Under the pieces are notes generated by a model. The model ran no database searches. It worked only from the letters and a program-made list of their open reading frames with translations, and had not been told where the DNA came from. From positions 1-26,840 of the forward strand of contig JBBQYA010000035.1 of assembly GCA_038209155.1 (NCBI GenBank): a stretch of 26,840 nucleotides of DNA. Reading direction: 5' to 3'. Position 1 is the stretch's first letter. Each line of letters opens with the position of its first letter. Positions 7,994 to 16,537 of the stretch are shown one piece after another. This stretch comes from JBBQYA01 sp038209155 (GTDB taxonomy: Bacteria > Bacteroidota > Bacteroidia > Sphingobacteriales > Sphingobacteriaceae). The position numbers and the translations under genes are program-made.

Positions 7994-10348
7994 ATGAAAA
8001 ATGATTATCAAGAATTTCTTGAAAATACGGAAGATGATTTCGATTTACGAAAATCATTAGAAAAGTATTTAAGTTTTTGGTATTTGTTTTTTATTGTTAC
8101 CATTTTATCTTTAGGAATTGCTTATATCTATAATAAAACAGCGACTCCAATTTATCGAGCAGATGTTACCGTGCTTGTTCAAGATGAGAAAAAAACAGCT
8201 CCTAATTCAGATATTCTAAAAGATTTAGATCCTTTTGGTGGCAAAAAAGTCATAGAAAATGAAACAGAAATTTTAAGATCTAAAACCCTCATGCAGAAGG
8301 CCATTGATTCTCTAGATTTTGATGTTACTTATGTATATTCTAAAAAATTTAAGACAAAAGAACTTTATAAAAGAAATCCTTTTATTGTAAGTTATGATAC
8401 TATTATTCCGACTGGATACAATATTTTTTACGAAATTGGAATTATTAACGATAAAACCTTTTCCTTTTCATATAAATATGGAATGGATTTCGATCAAACT
8501 CATTTAAGTTATCATCAATTTGACGATTCCCTTTCTACACCTTTTGGCTTTTTTACGCTTAATAAAAGAGAAAATTTCGCTGATCTAATAAAAGATTTTG
8601 AAGGAGAATCTGGTACTTTTAAATTTTTCCTTAGAACTAGAGATTATTTAGCAGCTGATTACCGGAGTAGATTAAGTGTGGATTTAGTTGCTAGAGAATC
8701 CTCAGTATTAAGTTTATCTGTGGAGGACGAAGTTCCTCAAAAGGGAGTAAATCTATTAAATGCTTTAGCTAAAGCGTATATACAAAGCGATATAGAAGAA
8801 AAAAATAGAATTGCAAGAACTACATTAAATTTTATAAATGAAAGGTTGAAACTGATATTAGCTGATTTAAGTGAAGTTGAATTAGGAGTAGAAAAATTTA
8901 AAACTGATAGAGGTACTATAGATATTGGGTCCGAAGCAACTATATTTTTGGCAAATGTTAAAGAATACGATGCAGAATTAAGTAAAGTTAGAATTCAATT
9001 AAACATTGTATCAGAAATTGAAAAATATATCAATACAAAAGGTAAATCAAGACGAGTTTTACCTACCACATTAGGTATTACCGATCCATTAATTATTAAA
9101 ATAGTAAATGAACTAAGTGATTTAGAATCAAAAAGAGAACAATTAGCGAGAGAAACAAAAGACGATAATCCTAGACTTTTAGCTTATGACAGCCAGATAA
9201 ACGTAAGTAAATCTAATTTACTCGAAAATGTACAAAATTTAAAAGCAGGTTTAAATACAAAACAAAAAGAATTAAAAAGATTAATTGCAAAATTTGAAAA
9301 TGAAATAAAAGGCGTTCCCGAAACTCAACGAGAATTAGTAAATATAGAAAGGCAACAAACTGTAAAACAAAATCTTTATGTTTTTCTACTTCAAAAACAA
9401 GAAGAAACTGCATTATCTTTTGCTGCTACATTAGCTGATAGCAAAATAGTAGATGAGGCAAGAAGTACTTATGGACCTATAAAACCATACAAAGGCACAA
9501 CTTACTTAATTGCATTTATTGCAGGATTAGTCCTGCCAATTCTATTTATAAATGGTAGAGAATTATTGAATAATAAAATAACAGACAGTAAACAATTTAG
9601 ACAATTTACAAATTCAGAAGTAATTAGTACAATAAGTGAAAATATAAATAAAAACCAAATTGTAACTGGTAGGGATGTTACTAGTCCTATAGCAGAAGAA
9701 TTTAGGTTATTACGAACAAGTTTATTAACAAAAAATAAAGAGAATCCGCTACAAACCATTATGGTCACATCTTCAAATAGCGGAGAAGGAAAAACGTTTA
9801 CAGCCATTAATTTGGGAATTACTTTTGCACTGACCGGAAAAAAGACAATCATTTTAGAAATGGATTTGAGAAAACCAGAATTTTCTAATTTTTTAAATAA
9901 TGATGTTAGAAAAGGAATAGGTGATTATTTACAAGAAAATGCTTCATTAGAAGAAATTATACAACCTTATGAAAATTTAAATTCTCTATCTATAATACAA
10001 AGCGGCCCTTATTTAATTAATCCCTCTGAATTGTTTCTTGGTGAAAATATTTCAATATTAATGAATTATCTAAAATTTAATTATGAATATATAATTATAG
10101 ATACCCCGCCAGTAGGTATTATAACTGACGGTTTACAATTATTAAATTGGGTAGATAAAATATTATATGTTGTAAGATATAATTTTACAAAAAGAAATAG
10201 CCTAAATTCACTTAAACAAATGCAAAGACAAAATATATTAAATAATGTTTCCATTGTTTTAAATAAAGTAAAAATATCCAAGAAATCCTATAAAAACAGT
10301 TATTTCTACACTGCTGATTTAAATACAAAAGCTGCATTAGTTTCTTAA
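7994..10348 (+). CDS. wzc: Wzc-like polysaccharide co-polymerase and bacterial tyrosine kinase
   Basis: A 784-residue inner-membrane protein with a Wzz domain, first membrane helix about 28-46, a long periplasmic coiled-coil region with a GNVR-like segment before the second helix (about 503-520), and a cytoplasmic BY-kinase domain. Nucleotide-binding motifs are present: Walker A SSNSGEGKT with K600, Walker A' IILEMDLRKP with D624, and Walker B IIIDTPP with D703. The C-terminal tail holds only three tyrosines (Y766, Y770, Y772), fewer than the dense cluster of enterobacterial Wzc. Known family role: it sets polymer chain length and couples polymerisation to export through Wza by cycles of tyrosine autophosphorylation. 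No low-molecular-weight tyrosine phosphatase (Wzb) is encoded in the window, so dephosphorylation would need an enzyme from elsewhere. Confidence 0.94.
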   Translation: MKNDYQEFLENTEDDFDLRKSLEKYLSFWYLFFIVTILSLGIAYIYNKTATPIYRADVTVLVQDEKKTAPNSDILKDLDPFGGKKVIENETEILRSKTLMQKAIDSLDFDVTYVYSKKFKTKELYKRNPFIVSYDTIIPTGYNIFYEIGIINDKTFSFSYKYGMDFDQTHLSYHQFDDSLSTPFGFFTLNKRENFADLIKDFEGESGTFKFFLRTRDYLAADYRSRLSVDLVARESSVLSLSVEDEVPQKGVNLLNALAKAYIQSDIEEKNRIARTTLNFINERLKLILADLSEVELGVEKFKTDRGTIDIGSEATIFLANVKEYDAELSKVRIQLNIVSEIEKYINTKGKSRRVLPTTLGITDPLIIKIVNELSDLESKREQLARETKDDNPRLLAYDSQINVSKSNLLENVQNLKAGLNTKQKELKRLIAKFENEIKGVPETQRELVNIERQQTVKQNLYVFLLQKQEETALSFAATLADSKIVDEARSTYGPIKPYKGTTYLIAFIAGLVLPILFINGRELLNNKITDSKQFRQFTNSEVISTISENINKNQIVTGRDVTSPIAEEFRLLRTSLLTKNKENPLQTIMVTSSNSGEGKTFTAINLGITFALTGKKTIILEMDLRKPEFSNFLNNDVRKGIGDYLQENASLEEIIQPYENLNSLSIIQSGPYLINPSELFLGENISILMNYLKFNYEYIIIDTPPVGIITDGLQLLNWVDKILYVVRYNFTKRNSLNSLKQMQRQNILNNVSIVLNKVKISKKSYKNSYFYTADLNTKAALVS

Positions 10349-10377
10349 TTATTAATTTGAGTTGAAAATAAATAAAA

Positions 10378-11958
10378 ATGAATCAGCTCTATTTACTTAG
10401 TTTAAAACAAAATAAATTTATATCTGAAATAGATAAAAATCAAATTAGTACATTCTTGATACTAAAATGGTTGGCTATTACGACTGTATTTATCTTTTCA
10501 GCAGTCCTATTTAAAGAAGTTTTTACAGCAATATATTTTGTTTTGTTTTTAATTTTAATTATTCTAAAAAAACCACATATTAATTTACTTTTTTTAATCA
10601 TATGGATTTTTACATTTGATTTCTTTAAAGGGCAAGGTTATATACTATATGAAAATGCAAAAAGTGTAGAAAAAATAGCATATATATTGCTTTTAGGGTT
10701 TATTTTAATAGATAAAAAGCTTCAAAGCAATGAATTAATTGATACTGCTTCTTTTAGAAAAGCATTATTTAGTTGGAATGCTTTATTAGCTTTATCTATT
10801 TTATTTGGTATTTTATTCGTAAATTTTAATTATCCAACAACTAAAACTATTATATCGAATCTTAGATATTTATTTTTATTCCTTATTATTTATCAATTAA
10901 AATATAGTCGAAGCGAATGTAAAAATTTACTGAATTTAATAATTGCCTTAACAATAATTCAAGTTCCAATAGCCTTCTTACAATTCAATAAAATAATTCC
11001 GCCTTCACAAACCTATTTTACTTATGGCGGCTTCACTTATGACTGGGAAGCTGGTTTGGATGATGTAGCTTCAGGTACTTTTGGAGCTGCAGCATCCGCT
11101 CAATTATCATGGTATCTTTCTTTAATATCCTTATTTCTATTTAGTTATGGTATTATAATTAAGTCAAATGCTATAAAAGTTCTAAGCATTGTTCCACTTT
11201 TACAATATGCTGTTGTAGATTCAAAAGGAGCATTAGCAGTTACAGCAGTTATGTTCCTTTTATACTTTTACTCTTTGTATCGTTTTAGATTCAAACTAAA
11301 TATTCAAGCAAAAAAAATAATTTTCCCTATTGTAATTTTGTTATTATTTGTTGTAGGCTTTAATAAACTTTGGAAACAATATTACGAAAAGTCAGAGTTT
11401 ACAACGATTGAAAATGTAAACAAACTATACGTTGGTTCTTACCATACTATTTTTGAAAATGTATTGAGCTGGGGCAAAATAGCTGGATTTTTTTATGTTG
11501 CAGATCTTCAAGCTCAAGAAAACCCCTTAAAGATTTTAACTGGCTTTGGAATTAGTGAATTTAGTTTTGCAGGTAAAAATAGATTATGGAAAGTAAGAAA
11601 ACAATTAAAACCAGCAATGCAAAAACATAATGGAGTGAATGAATCTTCAGGTTTTGTAAGAATATTCGCAGAATTAGGTTTGCTAGGGTTATTTTTTGTG
11701 ATTGCCATTTATATAACTCTAATTAGATTTTACAAAAAGTTTCAGTTTTACACTTTATTTGGTAAAAACATGCAATTAATATCTTGGCCATTCTTGATTG
11801 GATCTACATTGTTTGCATTCACAGCCGGAACTCTATCCATTATATCTCTATCAATGGTAACGTTTTGGATTCTTACAGCATTGGCCTTGAAATTTGAAAA
11901 TATATATTTAGGAAGAGTTTTAATATCTAAACAAAATCAGACTTATGAGTATGTGTAA
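10378..11958 (+). CDS. O-antigen polymerase/ligase-like membrane protein (probable Wzy)
   Basis: A 526-residue polytopic inner-membrane protein with many hydrophobic helices and a large soluble loop in its second half. In that loop lies KHNGVNESSGFVRIFAELG (H417 onward), followed by a hydrophobic stretch. This matches the HN...E.G.LG pattern of the O-antigen ligase/polymerase (Wzy/WaaL) superfamily. Because it sits between the Wzc-like kinase and the flippase, Wzy polymerase is the more likely role: it would join lipid-linked repeat units on the periplasmic face. WaaL-type ligase activity cannot be excluded from sequence. It starts 29 bp after the kinase and its end overlaps the next gene by 14 bp, indicating one transcript. 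Confidence 0.82.
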   Translation: MNQLYLLSLKQNKFISEIDKNQISTFLILKWLAITTVFIFSAVLFKEVFTAIYFVLFLILIILKKPHINLLFLIIWIFTFDFFKGQGYILYENAKSVEKIAYILLLGFILIDKKLQSNELIDTASFRKALFSWNALLALSILFGILFVNFNYPTTKTIISNLRYLFLFLIIYQLKYSRSECKNLLNLIIALTIIQVPIAFLQFNKIIPPSQTYFTYGGFTYDWEAGLDDVASGTFGAAASAQLSWYLSLISLFLFSYGIIIKSNAIKVLSIVPLLQYAVVDSKGALAVTAVMFLLYFYSLYRFRFKLNIQAKKIIFPIVILLLFVVGFNKLWKQYYEKSEFTTIENVNKLYVGSYHTIFENVLSWGKIAGFFYVADLQAQENPLKILTGFGISEFSFAGKNRLWKVRKQLKPAMQKHNGVNESSGFVRIFAELGLLGLFFVIAIYITLIRFYKKFQFYTLFGKNMQLISWPFLIGSTLFAFTAGTLSIISLSMVTFWILTALALKFENIYLGRVLISKQNQTYEYV

Positions 11959-12877
11959 TTCTGCAATTGTCCTTATTATTTTTAATAGACCAAATGAAAC
12001 AAAAAGAGTATTAGAACAAATAAAAATTGCAAAGCCTAAAAAACTTTATATAATAGCAGATGCTCCAAGAAAAAATGTTGATGGTGAAATTGAACTAAAT
12101 AAAAGTTGTAAAGACTTAATTGATAATATAAACTGGGAATGTGAAGTAATAAAAAATTATGCTGAGGAAAATCTAGGTTGTGGACTTAGAATTAGTTCAG
12201 GTTTATCCTGGGTATTTTCTTTTGAAGAACAAGCAATTATTTTAGAAGATGATTGCTTGCCTTCTCCAGCATTCTTTATATTTTGTGATCAAATGCTAGA
12301 AAAATATAAAAACGAAAACTCTGTATTTCATATTTCAGGAACAAGGTGGAATGAGGAATTTAACACAGAAAAAGATTATTTTTTTAGTAGATATGCCCAT
12401 ATTTGGGGCTGGGCTACTTGGAGCAGAGCATGGAATAAATATGATTATCATTTAAAGTCTTGGAATCATATTTTAACAAAAAACAGATTGAAAAATCATT
12501 TTCAAGGAGCAGTAGAATTCGAATTTTGGAATGAAAAATTTAAAAATACTTTTCTATCTACAAAAAAAACAACATGGGATTATCAATGGCAATTTACGAT
12601 TTCAATAAATAATAAATTATGTATCATCCCATCAAAGAATTTAATAAGTAATATAGGAGTTTCAGGAACACACCTAAATAATTTAAAATTAAGCAGCACA
12701 AAATATTTTAATCGAAAAGTTTATAATAATTTTATGGTTTTAAATGAATCAAAAGATTTAAAATACAATAATTCGTTTGATAAATATCATTTTAGAAAAC
12801 ACTTTTATAATAGTCTAACTAAAAGAATAGGTAATAAATTACATATCCTAAAAATTAAACTATTATCAAATTCATAA
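11945..12877 (+). CDS. Glycosyltransferase, GT-A fold, HlpA-like
   Basis: A 310-residue predicted cytoplasmic glycosyltransferase. The N-terminus (AIVLIIFNRPNET) and the acidic motif IILEDDCLPSP (E101-D102-D103 as the metal/nucleotide-sugar site) indicate a GT-A fold. The later HIWGWATWSRAW stretch is characteristic of the family often labelled 'hemolytic protein HlpA-like' nucleotide-diphospho-sugar transferases. Sugar and linkage cannot be inferred. It overlaps the polymerase-like gene by 14 bp and is 7 bp from the flippase gene, so it is translationally embedded in the locus and should add one residue of the repeat unit. A second possible ATG lies two codons downstream. Confidence 0.85.
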   Translation: MSMCNSAIVLIIFNRPNETKRVLEQIKIAKPKKLYIIADAPRKNVDGEIELNKSCKDLIDNINWECEVIKNYAEENLGCGLRISSGLSWVFSFEEQAIILEDDCLPSPAFFIFCDQMLEKYKNENSVFHISGTRWNEEFNTEKDYFFSRYAHIWGWATWSRAWNKYDYHLKSWNHILTKNRLKNHFQGAVEFEFWNEKFKNTFLSTKKTTWDYQWQFTISINNKLCIIPSKNLISNIGVSGTHLNNLKLSSTKYFNRKVYNNFMVLNESKDLKYNNSFDKYHFRKHFYNSLTKRIGNKLHILKIKLLSNS

Positions 12878-12884
12878 GTAAATA

Positions 12885-14177
12885 ATGATAAGTTATATTA
12901 ATTCTATTAAAGGATTTAGTCAAACAAACTTATATTTTCAATTAAAAAATTCAGCTTTATATTTTGGGGCTTCTGTTTTGCAGCTATTAATTAGCTTATA
13001 TACTTCACCAATATTTGCCAAAAATTTATCATCAACCGATTTTGCAATTATTGGTTATTATTTAACAATTCAGAGTTTTATTACAATTTTCTTTACATTT
13101 TCATTGCAAAGTTATTACATAAATTATTTCTTTAAACATAAGGAACCTCAAAGAAAAATTTTACTTTCTACTTTAATTTTATATTCAACTTTAGCAAATA
13201 TTCTTTTATCTTTTTTAGTTTATTTTGGCCTAAATTTTTATTTCCAGAACACAAAAGTAGCTATTCCAACCTATCCTTATCAATTTTTATTAATTGGTAT
13301 TATGTTTCTAAATGTTTATGCCACATTTTTTGAAATCAATTTTAGAGTCAATAAAAAAGCTTTAAATTATTTTTTTTTCAAAACCTTCTTAGTTTTATCT
13401 AATGTAATTCTTGCATTAATTTTTGTTGTTCACTATAAATTAGGAGCTGAAGGAAGAATGCTTGCTACGTTTTTTTCTCAATTTATTTATGCATTTATCG
13501 CCCTTATCATATTATCAAAAATAGTTTCATTTAAATTTGATCGAACAGAATTAAAAAATGCATTGAAATTTTCATTTCCTTTAGTATTAAGTAGCGTTTT
13601 CTACTTTCCAATTATAAGTTTAGATAATATTTATTTAGAAAAATTAAATAATCTTCCATTATTAGGCATTTATAATATAGGGCTTAATACTGCCAATTAT
13701 CTTTTCGTTTTATTCTTTGCTATTTATCAAGCGATAGAACCTGATATTGCAAAGTTTACAATTGAAAAAAATAAAAAAGCACTATATAAAACAGTTGGAT
13801 TGTTTTCTCTTATACTTTTCTTAGTAACAATTCTATTTATTATTTTTTCTAAAACAATACTAAATTATTTAACAGCGGGAATTTACACAGAAGCATATAA
13901 ATTTGCCAATTTACTCTCTATATCCTTCTTTTTAGTTATTTTATTTTCCTTTTTAAGTAGTATAATTATGCATTTACAAAAAACTAAAATACTATTCATA
14001 ATAAATATCATTGGCGGAATTTCAAGCCTATTTGTTTACGAATATTTTATTTCTAACTATACTTTTAACGGTGCAGCTTATAGCAGAATCATTTTATTTA
14101 GTTTAATGGTTCTTCTTTGCTTGTTTTTTATATCACAGCGTAATAAAAAATGGCTAAAAACTTTGAGAATAATATGA
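12885..14177 (+). CDS. wzx: Wzx-type polysaccharide flippase (MOP superfamily)
   Basis: A 430-residue polytopic membrane protein with evenly spaced hydrophobic helices (roughly 12-14), a positively charged N-terminal amphipathic region and the motif SLYTSPIFAKNLSSTDFAIIGYY. That is the usual start of Polysacc_synt/MOP flippases, where the first helix is followed by L-x-x-x-D-[FY]. Its role is to translocate undecaprenyl-pyrophosphate-linked repeat units across the inner membrane. The stop codon overlaps the start of the next glycosyltransferase (ATGA at 14174-14177), so the two are probably translationally coupled. The reading frame is intact. Confidence 0.88.
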   Translation: MISYINSIKGFSQTNLYFQLKNSALYFGASVLQLLISLYTSPIFAKNLSSTDFAIIGYYLTIQSFITIFFTFSLQSYYINYFFKHKEPQRKILLSTLILYSTLANILLSFLVYFGLNFYFQNTKVAIPTYPYQFLLIGIMFLNVYATFFEINFRVNKKALNYFFFKTFLVLSNVILALIFVVHYKLGAEGRMLATFFSQFIYAFIALIILSKIVSFKFDRTELKNALKFSFPLVLSSVFYFPIISLDNIYLEKLNNLPLLGIYNIGLNTANYLFVLFFAIYQAIEPDIAKFTIEKNKKALYKTVGLFSLILFLVTILFIIFSKTILNYLTAGIYTEAYKFANLLSISFFLVILFSFLSSIIMHLQKTKILFIINIIGGISSLFVYEYFISNYTFNGAAYSRIILFSLMVLLCLFFISQRNKKWLKTLRII

Positions 14178-15433
14178 AAATTTTATTCATTAATTCCTCA
14201 GATAAAACTGGTGGCGCCTCTACTGTAGCTTTTAGATTGCATCTTGCACTTAAAAAAATATTTAATACTAATAATTATTTTATTGTTGGAAACAAAACAT
14301 TAAATCATGATTTCATTTCTTCAACTCGAAAAAATAAATTAGAAATATTTATTGAAAAAATAATCGATAGAATTAGTAGTAAACTCGGTTTCCAATATCA
14401 ATTTTTTCCTATATCTAGTTATAGAATTTTACTTCATGCAAGAAAGATAAAACCTGATTTAATTAGCTTGCACAATACACATGGCGGTTATTTTGCCACA
14501 CATTTACTTATAAAATTGTCCAAAATTGCTCCTGTAGTTTGGACAATGCATGATATGTGGGCAATTACAGCAAATGCTGCTCACACTTTTGAAGATACAT
14601 CGTGGAAAAGCGGAAAAGCAGGTAAATTTGAATTTAAAACACCTCCTAAAACATTAATTAATAATGGAAAATGGTTGATTAATCAGAAAAAACATATTTA
14701 TAAAAAATCAAATATTTCAATTGTTACTCCATCCAAATGGCTCTTTAATCTAACTATTCAAAGCCCAAATTTGCAAGGGAAAGATAAATTTCATGCATTT
14801 AATGGAATAGATACAACTGTTTTTTATCCAAAAGACAAAGATAAATTAAGAGAGAAATATTTAATACCAATAAATTCATCCGTTATTCTATTCAGTGGTG
14901 ACGGAAATCTTAAAAACAATCCTTGGAAAGGTGGTAATGATTTAGAACAAATTTTAAAGATGGTAGATGCCAAAGGAAAAGATTTGATTTTTTTAGTCAT
15001 CGGAAAAGGAGATTTATCCTATTTAAATGAATTAAAAAATATTCAATATATAAAAGTAGGATTTGTAAATAACGAAACAGAAATGGCTAATTATTTCTCT
15101 GTTGCTGATCTATTCATCTATCCAACACTTGCAGATAACCTTCCTAATACTTTAGTTGAAGCTATTTCGTGCGGACTTCCATGCATTACTTCTGATATTG
15201 GTGGCTGTAATGAAATTATTATTGATGGAATAAATGGATTGGTAGTTCATGAAAGAAATAATGAAATATTTGCAAATAAAATTATTGATTTGATTGGTGA
15301 TAAACCGAGATTGTTAAAAATGAGTGAAGAATGCAGAAAAATAGCTCTTAAAAAATTTGATTCTGAAAAAATGGCAATAGAATATTACACTATTTTTAAT
15401 TCTATCCTAAAAGAAAATTTTATAAATAATTAA
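14174..15433 (+). CDS. Glycosyltransferase family 4 (WcaC-like)
   Basis: A 419-residue GT-B enzyme. I place the start at 14174, in frame inside a longer open frame opening at 14150, because it gives the typical N-terminus MKILFINSS followed by the GGAS donor/acceptor loop and makes a 4-bp ATGA overlap with the flippase gene. The N-domain has HNTHGGYF and WTMHDMWAIT; the C-domain has a glycine-rich LVIGKGD and YPTLADNLPNTLVEAISCGLP. The retaining-GT4 EX7E pair appears here as D321...E329, a substitution I recall in the 'EDNLPNT' subgroup that includes WcaC. Probably adds a sugar to the lipid-linked repeat unit. A 115-bp gap follows, ending the first tightly packed block of the locus. Confidence 0.9.
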   Translation: MKILFINSSDKTGGASTVAFRLHLALKKIFNTNNYFIVGNKTLNHDFISSTRKNKLEIFIEKIIDRISSKLGFQYQFFPISSYRILLHARKIKPDLISLHNTHGGYFATHLLIKLSKIAPVVWTMHDMWAITANAAHTFEDTSWKSGKAGKFEFKTPPKTLINNGKWLINQKKHIYKKSNISIVTPSKWLFNLTIQSPNLQGKDKFHAFNGIDTTVFYPKDKDKLREKYLIPINSSVILFSGDGNLKNNPWKGGNDLEQILKMVDAKGKDLIFLVIGKGDLSYLNELKNIQYIKVGFVNNETEMANYFSVADLFIYPTLADNLPNTLVEAISCGLPCITSDIGGCNEIIIDGINGLVVHERNNEIFANKIIDLIGDKPRLLKMSEECRKIALKKFDSEKMAIEYYTIFNSILKENFINN

Positions 15434-15495
15434 CATTTTCTTAATAATAGATCCAAAAAGTTATCAATTTCTTAACATTAAAAAAAGATTTAAAA

Positions 15496-15502
15496 TAGTT
15501 TG
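15496..15502 (+). promoter_or_regulatory. Possible -7 box upstream of the adhesin-like gene
   Basis: TAGTTTG differs from the Bacteroidota -7 consensus TAnnTTTG by one missing base. It is preceded by CTTAACATTAA (15471-15481), an arrangement repeated in the promoter before 16538. The ATG follows 46 bp later. A weak call. Confidence 0.3.
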
Positions 15503-15548
15503 AAGTAGTATTTTAGTGTAATTAATTTTAATTTCTTCTCTCTCAAAC

Positions 15549-16424
15549 ATGAAAAATTTATTTATCACAATAGTTCTTTTTTCGGCATTTATCTATCCAA
15601 GTTTTTCTCTAAAAACAATTGAAAAAAAATCCGTTTCAATAATATCAATAACTGAAGGAGCTCCAGTTTCTTTAGCTTATGCCCAATCCTTTGGACCTTC
15701 CAATTTAAAAACTTATTTTATAAATGGATCAGGATTAATTCCTTCTTCTGGAGTTATAAGTATTTCAGGTAATAGTAATTTTGAAATTTCTGTTGACGAG
15801 GGTATCACTTATGGTAATAATTCTTTTAACTATTCTTTAGGTACAATAACCAATAAAAAATTAATAATACGATTAAAAGAAGGTTTGGGAATTGGGACTT
15901 ATTCAGAGACAATTTCACATTTAGGTGGTAATGCAAATAATGTAAATCTTATGATTAATGGTACTGTAAACGACATTGCAACTTCATTTACTTGGACTGG
16001 AGCCGTAAATTCAGATTTCTTGAATAATAAAAACTGGATTCCTTTTGGTTTGCCAGATGCAAATGATAATGTAAGTATTGTAGGAGTTGCTAATGATGCA
16101 ATAATTGATCAAAATCAAGTTGTAAAAATAAAATCAATAAGTATTACACAAGGTGGAAATTTATTAATAAATACTGCCGATACGGTAACTATAAATGGAA
16201 ATTTTGAAAACAGAGGAACATTTTTACAAACAAACACTGGAGAAATCGTTTTTGCTGGTAATTGGGGAAGCTTGCTTACAACTGGAATTAATGGATTTTT
16301 AACAAATTTCACAAACGTGACTGTTGATAAAGGATCAGTAGGTACTTTAAATTGTAATACACCAATAAAAGTTGCCAACAGATTACGTATTAAGAGTGGT
16401 CATTTTATAGTTACGACTCAATAA
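15549..16424 (+). CDS. Exported adhesin-like fragment without C-terminal sorting domain
   Basis: A 291-residue exported protein unlike its neighbours. It has a signal peptide (1-20), then an Ig-like module (about 30-140) with pattern SGNSNFEISVDEG...IIRLKEGLGIGTYSETI...INGTV. A second module begins at FTWTGAVNSDFLNNKNW (148-163) and continues with GLPDANDNVSIV and beta-rich repeats. These two modules are standard in the N-terminal and middle parts of very large T9SS-exported Bacteroidota adhesins, normally followed by more repeats and a sorting tail. Here the frame ends after IKSGHFIVTTQ, and the 113 bp beyond encode no recognisable remainder. It is either a truncated adhesin or a small exported protein sent by signal peptide only. 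It is bounded by gaps of 115 and 113 bp in an otherwise compact locus. Function unknown. Confidence 0.78.
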   Translation: MKNLFITIVLFSAFIYPSFSLKTIEKKSVSIISITEGAPVSLAYAQSFGPSNLKTYFINGSGLIPSSGVISISGNSNFEISVDEGITYGNNSFNYSLGTITNKKLIIRLKEGLGIGTYSETISHLGGNANNVNLMINGTVNDIATSFTWTGAVNSDFLNNKNWIPFGLPDANDNVSIVGVANDAIIDQNQVVKIKSISITQGGNLLINTADTVTINGNFENRGTFLQTNTGEIVFAGNWGSLLTTGINGFLTNFTNVTVDKGSVGTLNCNTPIKVANRLRIKSGHFIVTTQ

Positions 16425-16490
16425 GAGAAACTAATCATTATTATATTTAGTAATAATAATCTTAAGATATATTAATTATTTTTTATTCTC

Positions 16491-16511
16491 TTAACATTAA
16501 GGAAATGTTAA
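16491..16511. repeat. Inverted repeat TTAACATT / AATGTTAA overlapping the promoter before 16538
   Basis: The arms at 16491-16498 (TTAACATT) and 16504-16511 (AATGTTAA) are perfect complements separated by 5 bp. The repeat occupies the -33 region of the promoter whose -7 box is at 16517-16524, a position suitable for an operator or a DNA-binding activator. In DNA this AT-rich, an 8-bp palindrome by chance is not negligible. Confidence 0.45.
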
Positions 16512-16516
16512 AAAAA

Positions 16517-16524
16517 TAACTTTG
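16517..16524 (+). promoter_or_regulatory. Bacteroidota -7 promoter box (TAACTTTG), internal to the polysaccharide locus
   Basis: TAACTTTG is a perfect TAnnTTTG match ending 13 bp before the ATG at 16538, which would give a leader of only a few bases. No TTTG is found at -33; instead the TTAACATT inverted repeat lies there. It probably drives the second block of glycosyltransferase genes (16538-22992) separately. Confidence 0.55.
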
Positions 16525-16537
16525 ATTATAATTATTT

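Noticed and set aside
9502..9852. Open frame of 116 codons antisense to the Wzc-like kinase
   Set aside because: It lies wholly opposite a conserved coding region, has no recognisable motif, promoter or start context, and is a composition effect of the overlying gene.
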